Assembly: GCF_900109455.1 (NCBI RefSeq)
Contig: NZ_FOAG01000001.1
Span: 434,001 to 498,000 of the forward strand
Direction of reading: 5' to 3'
Source: Roseovarius azorensis
GTDB taxonomy: Bacteria; Pseudomonadota; Alphaproteobacteria; Rhodobacterales; Rhodobacteraceae
DNA: 64,000 nt
This document shows positions 8,002-16,028 of the stretch, piece by piece (the first letter of the stretch is position 1; the number at the start of each line of letters is the position of its first letter). The notes beneath the pieces were generated by a model. That model worked only from the letters and a program-made list of their open reading frames with translations. It searched no databases and was not told where the DNA came from. The translations under genes were made by a program, and so were the position numbers.

Positions 8002-8559
8002 TCAGGCTGCGCGTTTCCGGCGGCGCAGGAGAGCGAGGCCACCGATACCGGCAAGCATCAGCCAGCCGGCTGCGGGCAGCGGGATGGGTGTGACGCTGCC
8101 GTACTGATATTCGCGGGTGTTGCTGAAACCGCTTCTCGGTGCTTCCTTGGTGAAGGTAAACACGTTGTTCTCAAAGAGGTTCCTGATGACCGCCCAGCTA
8201 TCCTCAAGCCCGCCGCCGATCTTGAAGGCGATGTATTTGGCCGAGGAGGTGAACGTGGCCGTATCCACGCCGCCACGATCGGTTTCGGTTTCACTGGTAA
8301 AGTTTTCGCCGGTCAGTGTGTTCAAGGTGGTCAGCGTGTCGGCGCCGGTCGGGAAGGTGATGAGAGAACCCTTTTCCGTGCTCCACGTCGTGGGCACCCC
8401 ATCGAACAAGGCACCTTCGCAGCCCAGGGAACATTCCACGGTAAAGCGCAGGGTCGTGTCCGGATCGACGGAGTTGAAGAAATTGAGGGTGGCGGCCTTT
8501 GCGCCGGTAGTCCCGGCAGTGGCCAATACGGCTAGAACAAGAAGGTTACGCATTTTCAT
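8002..8559 (-). CDS. VPLPA-CTERM sorting-domain protein, exported
   Basis: The 185-residue protein has an N-terminal signal peptide (cleavage probably after AGTTGAKA) and ends with TPIPLPAAGWLMLAGIGGL then LLRRRKRAA. That is the PLPA motif, membrane segment and basic tail recognised by exosortase-type enzymes. The central ~130 residues are rich in Thr, Ser and Asp with two cysteines and resemble no enzyme I know, so the mature function is unknown. No exosortase gene is in the window. The start could be two codons later (ATG 8553). The gene has its own downstream hairpin. Confidence 0.85.
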   Translation of the reverse strand: MKMRNLLVLAVLATAGTTGAKAATLNFFNSVDPDTTLRFTVECSLGCEGALFDGVPTTWSTEKGSLITFPTGADTLTTLNTLTGENFTSETETDRGGVDTATFTSSAKYIAFKIGGGLEDSWAVIRNLFENNVFTFTKEAPRSGFSNTREYQYGSVTPIPLPAAGWLMLAGIGGLALLRRRKRAA

Positions 8560-8876
8560 AATAATCTACCGTTTTAATGGTTCGGCTGTCGCCGGGCCGC
8601 AACAAGGTAATCCTGCAAAGGAATCACCGCACATTGGCCATAGTAATGACACATTCTGGCAAATTCCGGTAATGTTTTCGCTTGCCGATATTCATTTTGC
8701 AGCCCATGATTGTGCAAGTTTTGTTGAGAAATGCGTTGATGCCATTCCGGCGCAACAAAGACCGAAATCAGGTGGCATTGTTTCCGAAGGCATCTAAAAT
8801 CATGAAATCCCTGTCGATAAGGTCAACGGGATTCGGGGCTGTTGTCCGGTCGCTGGCTTGATTCGGCGGAAATGCC
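8560..8876. other. Intergenic region upstream of the CTERM protein gene
   Basis: About 320 bases without a supportable gene and clearly richer in A+T than the surroundings. It must hold the promoter of the minus-strand gene starting at 8559 and the 3' side of mmsA. Short ORFs here have neither ribosome sites nor family resemblance. I see no clear sigma-70 promoter or repeat. Confidence 0.5.
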
Positions 8877-8905
8877 AGGGGCGTCCTCTGGGCGAGGCCG
8901 CCCCT
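8877..8905 (-). terminator. Terminator-like hairpin after mmsA
   Basis: AGGGGCG (8877-8883) pairs with CGCCCCT (8899-8905), and inside it CCTC (8885-8888) pairs with GAGG (8894-8897), with one mismatched pair between the two stems. It lies just past the mmsA stop at 8920. Confidence 0.65.
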
Positions 8906-8919
8906 TTCGCGTGCGCGGT

Positions 8920-10419
8920 TCAGTCCATCGCCTTGAAGTTGAATTCGCCGCCTTCCTTGATGCCCGACGGCCAGCGGGCGGTGACGGTCTTTGTGCGGGT
9001 GTAGAATTTGAACGCATCGGGCCCGTGCTGGTTAAGGTCGCCAAAGCCGGATTTCTTCCAGCCGCCAAAGGTGTGATAGGCCAGCGGCACGGGGATGGGC
9101 ACGTTGATGCCGACCATGCCGATGTTGATGCGGGCGGCGAAATCGCGCGCCGCGTCGCCGTCGCGGGTAAAGATCGCGGTGCCGTTGCCGTATTCGTGGT
9201 CCATCGCCAGTTTCAGCGCCTCTTTGTAGCTGCCTGCGCGCACGGTCGAGAGCACGGGGCCAAAGATTTCCTGACGGTAGATGTCCATATCCGGCGTCAC
9301 GCGGTCAAAGAGGTGAGGGCCGACAAAGAAACCATCCTCGTAGCCCTGCAATTTGAAGTCGCGGCCATCGACGACCAGATCCGCGCCCTGCGCGATGCCG
9401 GATTCGATCAGGCCGAGGATGCGCTTTTTCGCCTCGCCGGTCACGACGGGGCCGTAATCCACGTCATTGCCTGCGGTATAGGGGCCGACCTTGAGCTTTT
9501 CGATGCGCGGGACGAGTTTGTCGATCAGGCGATCGGCGGTCTCGTCGCCCACCGGCACGGCCACCGAGATCGCCATGCAGCGTTCGCCCGCCGCGCCGTA
9601 GCCTGCGCCGATGAGGGCGTCGGCGGCCTGATCCATGTCGGCGTCGGGCATGACGATCATGTGGTTCTTGGCGCCGCCAAAGCACTGCACGCGCTTGCCA
9701 TTGGAGCAGCCGCGGCCATAGATATATTGCGCGATCGGGGTCGAGCCGACAAAGCCGATGGACTGGATCACGTCGTGGTCGAGGATGGCATCCACCGCCA
9801 CCTTGTCGCCGTTGACGACCTGCAGCAGGCCCTTGGGCAGCCCCGCCTCTTCCATCAGTTCGGCCAGCATGAGGGGCACCGAGGGGTCGCGTTCTGACGG
9901 TTTGAGGATGAAGGCGTTGCCGCAGGCCAAGGCGGGGGCGAACATCCACATCGGGATCATGGCCGGAAAGTTGAAGGGGGTGATGCCCGCCGTCACGCCA
10001 AGCGGCTGGCGCATGGAATACATGTCGATGCCCGGACCGGCGCTGTCGGTGAACTCGCCCTTGAGCATCTGCGGCGCGCCGATGCAGTATTCCACCACCT
10101 CCAGCCCGCGCTGCACATCGCCTTTGGCGTCGGGCAGGGTCTTGCCGTGTTCGCGGCTCAGCGCCTCGGCGAGTTTGTCCATGTCGCGGTTGAGCAGGCG
10201 GACGAATTCCATCATCACCCGCGCGCGGCGCTGCGGGTTGGTGGCGCCCCAGGCGGGCTGTGCGGCGGCAGCGGCACGCACCGCCTGATCCAGCTCTTCC
10301 GCGCTGGCCAGCGGGCATCTGGCCTGCACTTCGCCGGTGGCGGGGTTGAAGACGTCCAAGAAACGGCCGGACGTGCCTTTGACATGTTGGCCGTTGATGT
10401 AATGGGTCAGCTCTTGCAT
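8920..10419 (-). CDS. mmsA: CoA-acylating methylmalonate-semialdehyde dehydrogenase
   Basis: MmsA oxidises methylmalonate or malonate semialdehyde with NAD and CoA, giving propionyl- or acetyl-CoA in valine, inositol or beta-alanine catabolism. The 499-residue length is standard. The aldehyde dehydrogenase pattern is clear: GITPFNFPAMIPMWM, NAFILKPSERDPSVP, GFVGSTPIAQYIY, and the catalytic Cys in AAGERCMAIS. The start is the ATG at 10419, with AGGAGG a few bases upstream; a longer reading frame continues into the antisense of the neighbouring LysR gene and is not real. The divergent LysR regulator is the obvious candidate controller. Confidence 0.93.
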   Translation of the reverse strand: MQELTHYINGQHVKGTSGRFLDVFNPATGEVQARCPLASAEELDQAVRAAAAAQPAWGATNPQRRARVMMEFVRLLNRDMDKLAEALSREHGKTLPDAKGDVQRGLEVVEYCIGAPQMLKGEFTDSAGPGIDMYSMRQPLGVTAGITPFNFPAMIPMWMFAPALACGNAFILKPSERDPSVPLMLAELMEEAGLPKGLLQVVNGDKVAVDAILDHDVIQSIGFVGSTPIAQYIYGRGCSNGKRVQCFGGAKNHMIVMPDADMDQAADALIGAGYGAAGERCMAISVAVPVGDETADRLIDKLVPRIEKLKVGPYTAGNDVDYGPVVTGEAKKRILGLIESGIAQGADLVVDGRDFKLQGYEDGFFVGPHLFDRVTPDMDIYRQEIFGPVLSTVRAGSYKEALKLAMDHEYGNGTAIFTRDGDAARDFAARINIGMVGINVPIPVPLAYHTFGGWKKSGFGDLNQHGPDAFKFYTRTKTVTARWPSGIKEGGEFNFKAMD

Positions 10420-10496
10420 CTGAGATCCTCCTATGGGTTGGCGACAGGGTAGTCTTGCAAAACTCAGGCGAAAAGAGGCAATGTTCCAAAAGGAAT

Positions 10497-10510
10497 TTGC
10501 ATTTTTGCAA
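10497..10510. promoter_or_regulatory. Candidate LysR operator between mmsA and its divergent regulator
   Basis: TTGCA-TTTT-TGCAA is a perfect 14-base inverted repeat, 12 bases before the regulator start. A related TTGCAAAA lies at 10455-10462 in the same 102-base divergent region. LysR regulators commonly bind such dyads next to their own gene, so this is a reasonable operator candidate. No binding is shown by sequence alone. Confidence 0.45.
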
Positions 10511-10521
10511 AGGGGGCCGCG

Positions 10522-11418
10522 ATGCAGCCACATTGGGACGACATCCGCATTTTCCTGGCCGTGGCGCGGTCCGAGAGCCTGTCGGGCGCGGGGCGTGTCC
10601 TGCGGATTGATCCGGCCACCGTGGGCCGCCGCATCGCGCGGCTGGAGGAAGAGACCGGCGCGCCGCTGTTCGCCAAATCGCCCACCGGCTATGCGCTGAG
10701 CGAGGCCGGGCAAAGGCTGATGGGGCATGCGATGCGCGCCGAGCAGGCGATGGAGGATGCCGCCGACGAAATGGCGGGGCAGGCGGGCGGCATTGCTGGG
10801 CAGATCCGCATCGGCGCGCCGGATGGCTGCGCGAATTTCCTGCTGCCGCAGGTCTGCGCGGCAATCGGCGTGGACAACCCGGATCTGGAGATTCAGATCG
10901 TGGCGCTGCCGCGCGTGTTCAACCTGACCCGGCGCGAGGCGGATATGGTGATCGCCGTCAGCCCGCCCACCGCCGGGCGGCTGACGGTGCAGAAGATCAC
11001 CGATTACCGGCTGCATCTGGCGGCGTCGGCAGGGTATCTGCGCCACCATGCGCCGATAGAGAGTCTTGCCGATCTGCGCGGGCATCGGATGGTGGGCTAT
11101 ATTCAGGACATGATCTTTGACAAGGAACTGGATTACCTGAGCGAGGCGGGGGTAGAGCGGGTCAGTCTCGCGTCTAATTCCGTCTCGGTGCAGCTCAACT
11201 GGGTACGGCAGGGCGGCGGCATCGGTGTGCTGCACGATTTCTCGCTGCCCTGGGCGCGGGGGGTGCAAAGGGTGCTGGCGGATGTGTTTTCGCTGACCCG
11301 CAGCTTTTACCTGGTGCGCCATGCCGATGACCGGCGGCTGGAACGGCAGAACCGCTTTGCGACCGCGTTGAACGAGGGGTTGCGGCAGGAAGTGGCGCGG
11401 CTGGAGGCGCAGGCTTGA
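10522..11418 (+). CDS. LysR family transcriptional regulator, divergent from mmsA
   Basis: The 298-residue protein opens with a winged helix-turn-helix: ARSESLSGAGRVLRIDPATV then GRRIARLEEETGAPLFAKS, as in LysR proteins. An effector-binding domain follows from about residue 90. It starts 102 bases from the mmsA start in the opposite direction, so control of mmsA and of itself is likely, perhaps in response to a valine or beta-alanine catabolite. The effector cannot be read from the sequence. Confidence 0.88.
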   Translation: MQPHWDDIRIFLAVARSESLSGAGRVLRIDPATVGRRIARLEEETGAPLFAKSPTGYALSEAGQRLMGHAMRAEQAMEDAADEMAGQAGGIAGQIRIGAPDGCANFLLPQVCAAIGVDNPDLEIQIVALPRVFNLTRREADMVIAVSPPTAGRLTVQKITDYRLHLAASAGYLRHHAPIESLADLRGHRMVGYIQDMIFDKELDYLSEAGVERVSLASNSVSVQLNWVRQGGGIGVLHDFSLPWARGVQRVLADVFSLTRSFYLVRHADDRRLERQNRFATALNEGLRQEVARLEAQA

Positions 11419-11478
11419 CACAAAATTTATTATGGATCACGGTCATTTGAGGGGCTTTTTATTTCGGAGGATCGGGCC

Positions 11479-11913
11479 ATGCTGGTGCAGCAGATTCTGA
11501 AATCGAAGGGCGACAGCGGTGTGATCACCGTCACGCCTCAAACGCTCGTCTCGGAGGCCGCGCAGATCCTTGCCGAACGCCGGATCGGTGGCGTCGTGGT
11601 GTCAAAGGACGGTGAAACGGCGGACGGCATTTTCTCCGAACGGGACATCGTGCGCAGTCTGGCGGTGCGCGGGATCAGTTGCATGACCGAGCGGGTGAGC
11701 GAACTGATGACCCGCAATCCGGTCTGCTGCACCCGGCAGGATACCTCGGATGCGGTGCTGGCGCGGATGACCGAGGGCCGGTTCCGCCATATGCCGGTGG
11801 TCGAAGATGGCAAGCTGGTGGGGATTGTCACCATCGGCGATGTGGTCAAGGCGCGTCTGGAAGAATTGTCGATGGAGAAGAGCGCCCTCGAAGGGATGAT
11901 CATGGGCTACTAG
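11479..11913 (+). CDS. CBS domain pair protein
   Basis: The 144-residue protein is two CBS domains and little else. The first (about residues 8-65) has AAQILAERRIGGVVVSKDGE; the second (about 70-135) has DAVLARMTEGRFRHMPVVED and GIVTIGDVVKARL. CBS pairs bind adenine nucleotides or related ligands and act as regulatory modules. GGAGG lies about nine bases before the ATG. The partner protein is not evident, since coaD downstream is a separate housekeeping gene. Confidence 0.88.
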   Translation: MLVQQILKSKGDSGVITVTPQTLVSEAAQILAERRIGGVVVSKDGETADGIFSERDIVRSLAVRGISCMTERVSELMTRNPVCCTRQDTSDAVLARMTEGRFRHMPVVEDGKLVGIVTIGDVVKARLEELSMEKSALEGMIMGY

Positions 11914-11975
11914 GTCTTGCATTCCGGCGCGCACTATTGTTGCGTGGCGGGCAATTGCAATAGCGGAGCGGCCCG

Positions 11976-12467
11976 ATGCGCATAGCCCTCTATCCCGGCA
12001 CGTTCGATCCTATCACGCTGGGCCATATCGACATCATCCGGCGCGCGGCGGTGCTGGTTGACCGGCTGGTGATCGGGGTTGCGATCAACCGCGACAAGGG
12101 GCCGTTGTTCAACCTTGACGAACGTGTGGCGATGATCGAGGCAGAGGCCGCCAAGCTGAGCGCGCAGACCGGCACCGAGATGGTGGTGCATCCGTTTGAA
12201 AACCTGCTGATCAATTGCGCTCATGATGTGGGCGCGCAGCTGATCGTGCGCGGTCTTCGGGCGGTGGCGGATTTCGAATATGAATTCCAGATGGTCGGTA
12301 TGAACCGCGCGCTCGACAATTCGGTCGAGACGGTGTTTCTGATGGCCGACGCCAGTCATCAGGCGATCGCCTCGAAACTGGTCAAGGAGATCGCCCGCCT
12401 CGGCGGCGATGTGACGAAATTCGTTACCCCGTCGGTGAAACAGGCGCTGCTCGCAAAATTCCGCTGA
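11976..12467 (+). CDS. coaD: Phosphopantetheine adenylyltransferase
   Basis: CoaD converts 4'-phosphopantetheine and ATP into dephospho-CoA, the penultimate step of coenzyme A synthesis. The 163-residue protein has ALYPGTFDPITLGHIDIIRRA with the nucleotidyl-transferase TxGH motif, then LIVRGLRAVADFEYEFQM and SSK-type residues near MADASHQAIASKLVKEIA. Length matches the family. It converges with gap, whose stop is only about 10 bases away, with no clear terminator between. Confidence 0.94.
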   Translation: MRIALYPGTFDPITLGHIDIIRRAAVLVDRLVIGVAINRDKGPLFNLDERVAMIEAEAAKLSAQTGTEMVVHPFENLLINCAHDVGAQLIVRGLRAVADFEYEFQMVGMNRALDNSVETVFLMADASHQAIASKLVKEIARLGGDVTKFVTPSVKQALLAKFR

Positions 12468-12477
12468 CGCGGCGCGT

Positions 12478-13539
12478 TCAGACGGTTTCTGCGGCGCGGG
12501 TCGGGCGGCTGTCGGTCCCACCCGAGGCGCTGCGCGCGGTCAGCGTCCTGCCGATTTCCACGGCGACATCGGCCATGCGGTTGGAAAAGCCCCATTCGTT
12601 GTCATACCAGGCCAGCACGCGGCAAAGCGTGCCGTCCATCACCCGGGTCTGATCGGTGGCAAAGATCGAGCTGTGCGGGTTGTGGTTGAAATCCGACGAG
12701 ACCAGTTCGCGGCCGGTGATATCGAGCACGCCCTTGAGCGGACCGGCGGCGCCCCCGGCGATGGCGTCGTTTATTTCGTCAACGGTGGTGGGGCGGGCGG
12801 CCTCGAATGTCAGGTCGACGACGCTGACATTCGGGGTGGGCACGCGGATCGCTGTCCCGTCAAGCCGCCCGTTGAGATCGGGCAGCACCAGCCCCACGGC
12901 GCGCGCAGCGCCGGTCGTGGTGGGGATGATGTTGAGGCCCGCGGCGCGGGCGCGGTAGAGATCCTTGTGCATCGTGTCGAGCGTGGGCTGATCGCCGGTA
13001 TAGCTGTGAACCGTGGTCATGAAGCCGCGGGTGATGCCGATGGTCTCATGCAGTACCTTGGCTACGGGGGCGAGGCAGTTGGTGGTGCAGGAGGCGTTCG
13101 AGACGATCACGTCCTGCGGTGTCAGATCGGCATGATTGACGCCATAGACCACGGTGCGGTCCGCGCCCTTGGACGGGGCCGAGACCAGCACGCGCTTCGC
13201 ACCGTTCTCCAGATGGCGTGCCGCCGCGTCGCGGTCGGTGAAGATGCCGGTACATTCCAGAACGATGTCGATGTCGCTCCAGGGCAGGGCCTCGGGTTCG
13301 CGGACGGCGGTCACGCGGATCGGCCCGCGACCGGCGTCAATCGTGTCCGCCGTGGTGGTGATACGATTCGGAAAACGCCCGTGGATGCTGTCGAATTCGA
13401 GCAGGTGGGCATTGGTCTCGACGGGGCCGAGATCGTTGATTGCTATGATTTCAAGATCGCGGCGCCCCGATTCGATGACGGCGCGCAACACGTTGCGGCC
13501 GATACGGCCAAATCCGTTTATGGCGATTTTGAGGGTCAT
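12478..13539 (-). CDS. gap: Glyceraldehyde-3-phosphate dehydrogenase, first copy
   Basis: The 353-residue enzyme oxidises glyceraldehyde 3-phosphate to 1,3-bisphosphoglycerate. It has INGFGRIGRNVLRA for nucleotide binding, Asp36 after the second strand (AIND, the usual NAD-selecting position), and the active-site [13 protein letters not shown] with Cys151. The C terminus carries about 20 extra residues beyond the usual NEWGFSNRMADVAV end. I chose ATG 13539, preceded by GGAG; an in-frame upstream extension would run through a LacI-type operator at 13558-13571. That operator lies within 32 bases of the start. Confidence 0.93.
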   Translation of the reverse strand: MTLKIAINGFGRIGRNVLRAVIESGRRDLEIIAINDLGPVETNAHLLEFDSIHGRFPNRITTTADTIDAGRGPIRVTAVREPEALPWSDIDIVLECTGIFTDRDAAARHLENGAKRVLVSAPSKGADRTVVYGVNHADLTPQDVIVSNASCTTNCLAPVAKVLHETIGITRGFMTTVHSYTGDQPTLDTMHKDLYRARAAGLNIIPTTTGAARAVGLVLPDLNGRLDGTAIRVPTPNVSVVDLTFEAARPTTVDEINDAIAGGAAGPLKGVLDITGRELVSSDFNHNPHSSIFATDQTRVMDGTLCRVLAWYDNEWGFSNRMADVAVEIGRTLTARSASGGTDSRPTRAAETV

Positions 13540-13557
13540 GGGAGTCTCCACATGATT

Positions 13558-13571
13558 TGTTAGCGCTAACA
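13558..13571. promoter_or_regulatory. LacI-type operator upstream of gap
   Basis: TGTTAGCGCTAACA is a perfect 14-bp palindrome with the central GCGC step typical of LacI-family operators. It lies 19-32 bases before the gap start, where bound protein would block transcription or initiation. Related sites occur at 14957-14970 and 15010-15023. In Rhodobacter sphaeroides the LacI-family regulator CceR controls central carbon genes including gap; equating this site with CceR is inference. Confidence 0.65.
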
Positions 13572-13646
13572 TCCTTAGCGAAAATAAACGAATTTCGTAA
13601 ATAGTCAATGCGCGGGGTTTGACGATTTGGTGAATGGCGGCGCGGA

Positions 13647-13790
13647 TCAGCGCCAGAATGCAAGGTATTCGATCAGATCGACCAGTTTACGCCCGGCAAA
13701 GACCAGTCCCGCGCTCTCGTTCATGGTAATGTCGGCCCCGATGAGCACAAACAAGGTTGCCCCCAAGATGATTGCGATCCGATTGCTCAT
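13647..13790 (-). CDS. Putative 47-residue membrane protein between the two gap genes
   Basis: The ORF encodes a start MSNRIAIILGATLFVLIGAD, one strong hydrophobic helix at about residues 5-19, and an end KLVDLIEYLAFWR. The order of membrane helix, soluble linker and amphipathic aromatic tail looks like a real small inner-membrane protein rather than random sequence. It lies on the same strand as both gap genes, 24 bases after the gap2 terminator hairpin, so it would need readthrough or a promoter close by. The ribosome site is weak. Function unknown. Confidence 0.6.
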   Translation of the reverse strand: MSNRIAIILGATLFVLIGADITMNESAGLVFAGRKLVDLIEYLAFWR

Positions 13791-13813
13791 GGTCTGTTGC
13801 ATCCGAAACCAAA

Positions 13814-13839
13814 GTCCCGCCGGGTATGCCCGACGGGAC
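13814..13839 (-). terminator. Intrinsic terminator after the second gap gene
   Basis: GTCCCGCCGGG (13814-13824) pairs with CCCGACGGGAC (13829-13839), with one G-T type pair and a four-base loop. On the minus strand the next bases are TTTGGTTT. It sits 27 bases past the stop of the gene ending at 13866. Confidence 0.7.
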
Positions 13840-13865
13840 CATGCTGTGCAAGAGACTGCGTGTTC

Positions 13866-14864
13866 CTAAAGTCGGCCCATGGTGACGGCGACATCTGCCA
13901 TGCGGCAGGAAAATCCCCATTCGTTGTCATACCAGGCCAGCACCCGCACCAGGCGCTTGCCGATGACCTTGGTCAGATCGGGCGCGAAGATCGAGCTTTC
14001 TTCGGTGTGGTTGAAGTCGATGCTGACCTTGGGTTCGGGATCATAGCCGAGGATGCCCTTCATCGGGCCTGCGGCGGCGGCGGCGACGACCTCGTTGACA
14101 TCCGCCTTGGTCACGTCCTTTTGCGCCACAAAGGTCAGATCGACCGCCGAGACGTTGGGCGTGGGCACGCGGATCGCCGATCCGTCAAGACGGCCCGCCA
14201 GTTCCGGCAGCACCTCGCCCAGCGCCTTGGCTGCACCGGTCGAGGTGGGGATCATCGACATCGCCGCAGCGCGGGCGCGGTAGAGATCGTCATGGCGGCG
14301 GTCCAGCGTTGGCTGATCGCCGGTGTAGGCGTGGATCGTGGTCATGATGCCGCTCTCGATGCCGATACCGTCGTTGAGCACCTTGGCAAGCGGCGCAAGG
14401 CAGTTGGTGGTGCAGGATCCGTTCGAGATCATCCGTTCGTCGGCGCGCAGCGTTTCGTGGTTGACGCCGTAGACAATCGTTCTGTCAACATTCCTGGCCG
14501 GGGCAGAGATCAGCACCTTGCGCGCGCCGCGTTCCAGGTGGGTGCGCGATTTGTGCCCGTCATTGAAATTGCCGGTGCATTCGAGCACCACATCGACGCC
14601 GTCCCAGTCCAGTTCGTTCATGTCGTAGGTCGAGAACATCTCGATCGGGCCGCGCCCCAGGTCCATCGTCTTGCCCTCGACCACGATGGGATGGCCAAAG
14701 CGGCCATGCACGCTGTCGTAGCGCATCAGATGCGCCGCGGTCTCGATCGGGCCGGTGGCGTTGACCTTGACCACATTGATATCATTGCGCAGACTCTCGG
14801 AAATATGGGCGAGGGTGGCGCGACCGATGCGGCCAAAACCATTGATGCCGACGGAGATGGTCAT
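13866..14864 (-). CDS. gap: Glyceraldehyde-3-phosphate dehydrogenase, second copy
   Basis: The 332-residue length is canonical. INGFGRIGRATLAH opens the nucleotide-binding domain and [13 protein letters not shown] holds the catalytic Cys151. The residue that normally selects NAD is Ala36 here (KVNATG), where the first copy has Asp36. This suggests relaxed or NADP-preferring cofactor use and a different direction or role from the first copy, but it is a prediction. A compound LacI-type operator lies about 93 bases upstream, and an intrinsic terminator follows. Confidence 0.93.
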   Translation of the reverse strand: MTISVGINGFGRIGRATLAHISESLRNDINVVKVNATGPIETAAHLMRYDSVHGRFGHPIVVEGKTMDLGRGPIEMFSTYDMNELDWDGVDVVLECTGNFNDGHKSRTHLERGARKVLISAPARNVDRTIVYGVNHETLRADERMISNGSCTTNCLAPLAKVLNDGIGIESGIMTTIHAYTGDQPTLDRRHDDLYRARAAAMSMIPTSTGAAKALGEVLPELAGRLDGSAIRVPTPNVSAVDLTFVAQKDVTKADVNEVVAAAAAGPMKGILGYDPEPKVSIDFNHTEESSIFAPDLTKVIGKRLVRVLAWYDNEWGFSCRMADVAVTMGRL

Positions 14865-14956
14865 GGGGTGCTCCTGCTACGTGAATTGCTGCCGATATAG
14901 CCGGGAGGGTCGGTTGCGGAAAGGTAAAAATGTGGTTTTTGAGTGATTTTTCATAA

Positions 14957-14982
14957 TGTTAGCGATAACCGTTATCGCAAAC
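14957..14982. promoter_or_regulatory. Compound LacI-type operator upstream of the second gap gene
   Basis: TGTTAGCGATAACC (14957-14970) matches the 13558 palindrome at 12 of 14 positions. Overlapping it, GCGATAAC-C-GTTATCGC (14962-14978) is a perfect inverted repeat, and the right half continues as a weaker second copy. The pair lies in the shared region between gap2 (-) and the DUF808 gene (+), so it could act on both. Confidence 0.6.
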
Positions 14983-15003
14983 CTCCGGGCTGTGAATGGC
15001 GGG

Positions 15004-15023
15004 TTGACATGGTTGCGCTAACG
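15004..15023 (+). promoter_or_regulatory. -35 box with overlapping LacI-type site before the DUF808 gene
   Basis: TTGACA at 15004-15009 is a consensus -35 element. It runs directly into TGGTTGCGCTAACG (15010-15023), which matches the gap operator at 11 of 14 positions. The -10 element is poor. The arrangement suggests repression of the DUF808 gene by the same regulator as the gap genes. Confidence 0.45.
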
Positions 15024-15065
15024 TCTTCCCTATGCCCGCGATGCGGCGATTCCATGAGGTGACAG

Positions 15066-16028
15066 ATGAGCGGCTTGATGGCGCTGCTGGACGATGTGGC
15101 CAGCCTGGCGAAAGTGGCGGCGGCCTCGATTGACGATGTGGCTGGGCAGGCGGTCAAGGCGGGATCCAAGGCGGCGGGGGCGGTGATCGACGATGCGGCG
15201 GTCTCGCCCAAATATGTGCGGGGGTTTTCCCCGGCACGCGAATTGCCGATCGTCTGGCGGATCGCGCGGGGGTCTCTGATCAACAAGCTGTTGTTTCTGT
15301 TGCCTGCGGGGCTGTTGCTGTCGTCCTTTGCGCCATGGTTGATACCGCCGCTGCTGATTCTTGGCGGTGCCTATCTGTGCTATGAGGGCGCCGAGAAGGT
15401 GGCGCATGCGCTGGGCGCGGGCAAGGGGCGTGGCGGGCCTGACGGCAGCCATGCCGAGGGCGATGCCGCCCATCTGGAGGAAACCAAGGTCGCCGGGGCG
15501 ATCAAGACGGATTTCATTCTCTCGGCCGAGATCATGACGATTGCGCTGTCGGAGATTCCGCAGAGCAATATCTGGATGGAGGCGGCGACGCTGGCGGTGG
15601 TGGCGATCGGGATAACCGTGCTGGTCTACGGTGCCGTCGCGCTGATCGTGAAGGCCGATGACATCGGGCTATACATGGCGCAGTCGGGGCGTCTGGTCGT
15701 CACGCGCGCCGTTGGTCGCGGGATCGTTCAAGCCATGCCGGGGATGATGACGGGGCTCATGGTGGTGGGCACGGCGGCGATGATCTGGGTCGGCGGATCG
15801 ATCATCCTGCATGCGCTGGATCAGATGGGCTGGCCGGTTCTGTATGATTGGGTGCATCACGTTGCCGAAGGCGCGGCGGGAGGTATGGGCGACTGGGCGG
15901 CGGCGGTGAACTGGGCGGTGACGGCGGCGCTGGACGGGATGATGGGATTTGCCCTTGGCCTGCTGCTCATTCCGCTGGGGGTGAAGGTCGTCAAGCCGCT
16001 CTGGCTGCGGCTGCAGGCGGGCGCATGA
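15066..16028 (+). CDS. DUF808 family inner-membrane protein (YedI-like)
   Basis: The 320-residue protein opens MSGLMALLDDVASLAKVAA and has several long hydrophobic segments plus the family stretches PARELPIVWRIARGSLINK and KTDFILSAEIMTIALSEI. This matches DUF808 (E. coli YedI), membrane proteins of unknown function. GAGG lies about eight bases before the ATG. The gene is divergent from gap2 and may share its operators. Confidence 0.87.
   Translation: MSGLMALLDDVASLAKVAAASIDDVAGQAVKAGSKAAGAVIDDAAVSPKYVRGFSPARELPIVWRIARGSLINKLLFLLPAGLLLSSFAPWLIPPLLILGGAYLCYEGAEKVAHALGAGKGRGGPDGSHAEGDAAHLEETKVAGAIKTDFILSAEIMTIALSEIPQSNIWMEAATLAVVAIGITVLVYGAVALIVKADDIGLYMAQSGRLVVTRAVGRGIVQAMPGMMTGLMVVGTAAMIWVGGSIILHALDQMGWPVLYDWVHHVAEGAAGGMGDWAAAVNWAVTAALDGMMGFALGLLLIPLGVKVVKPLWLRLQAGA

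Noticed and set aside
10420..11421. Long minus-strand reading frame extending mmsA upstream across the LysR gene
   Set aside because: It is antisense to a clear LysR protein. MmsA family length and the AGGAGG site place the start at 10419.
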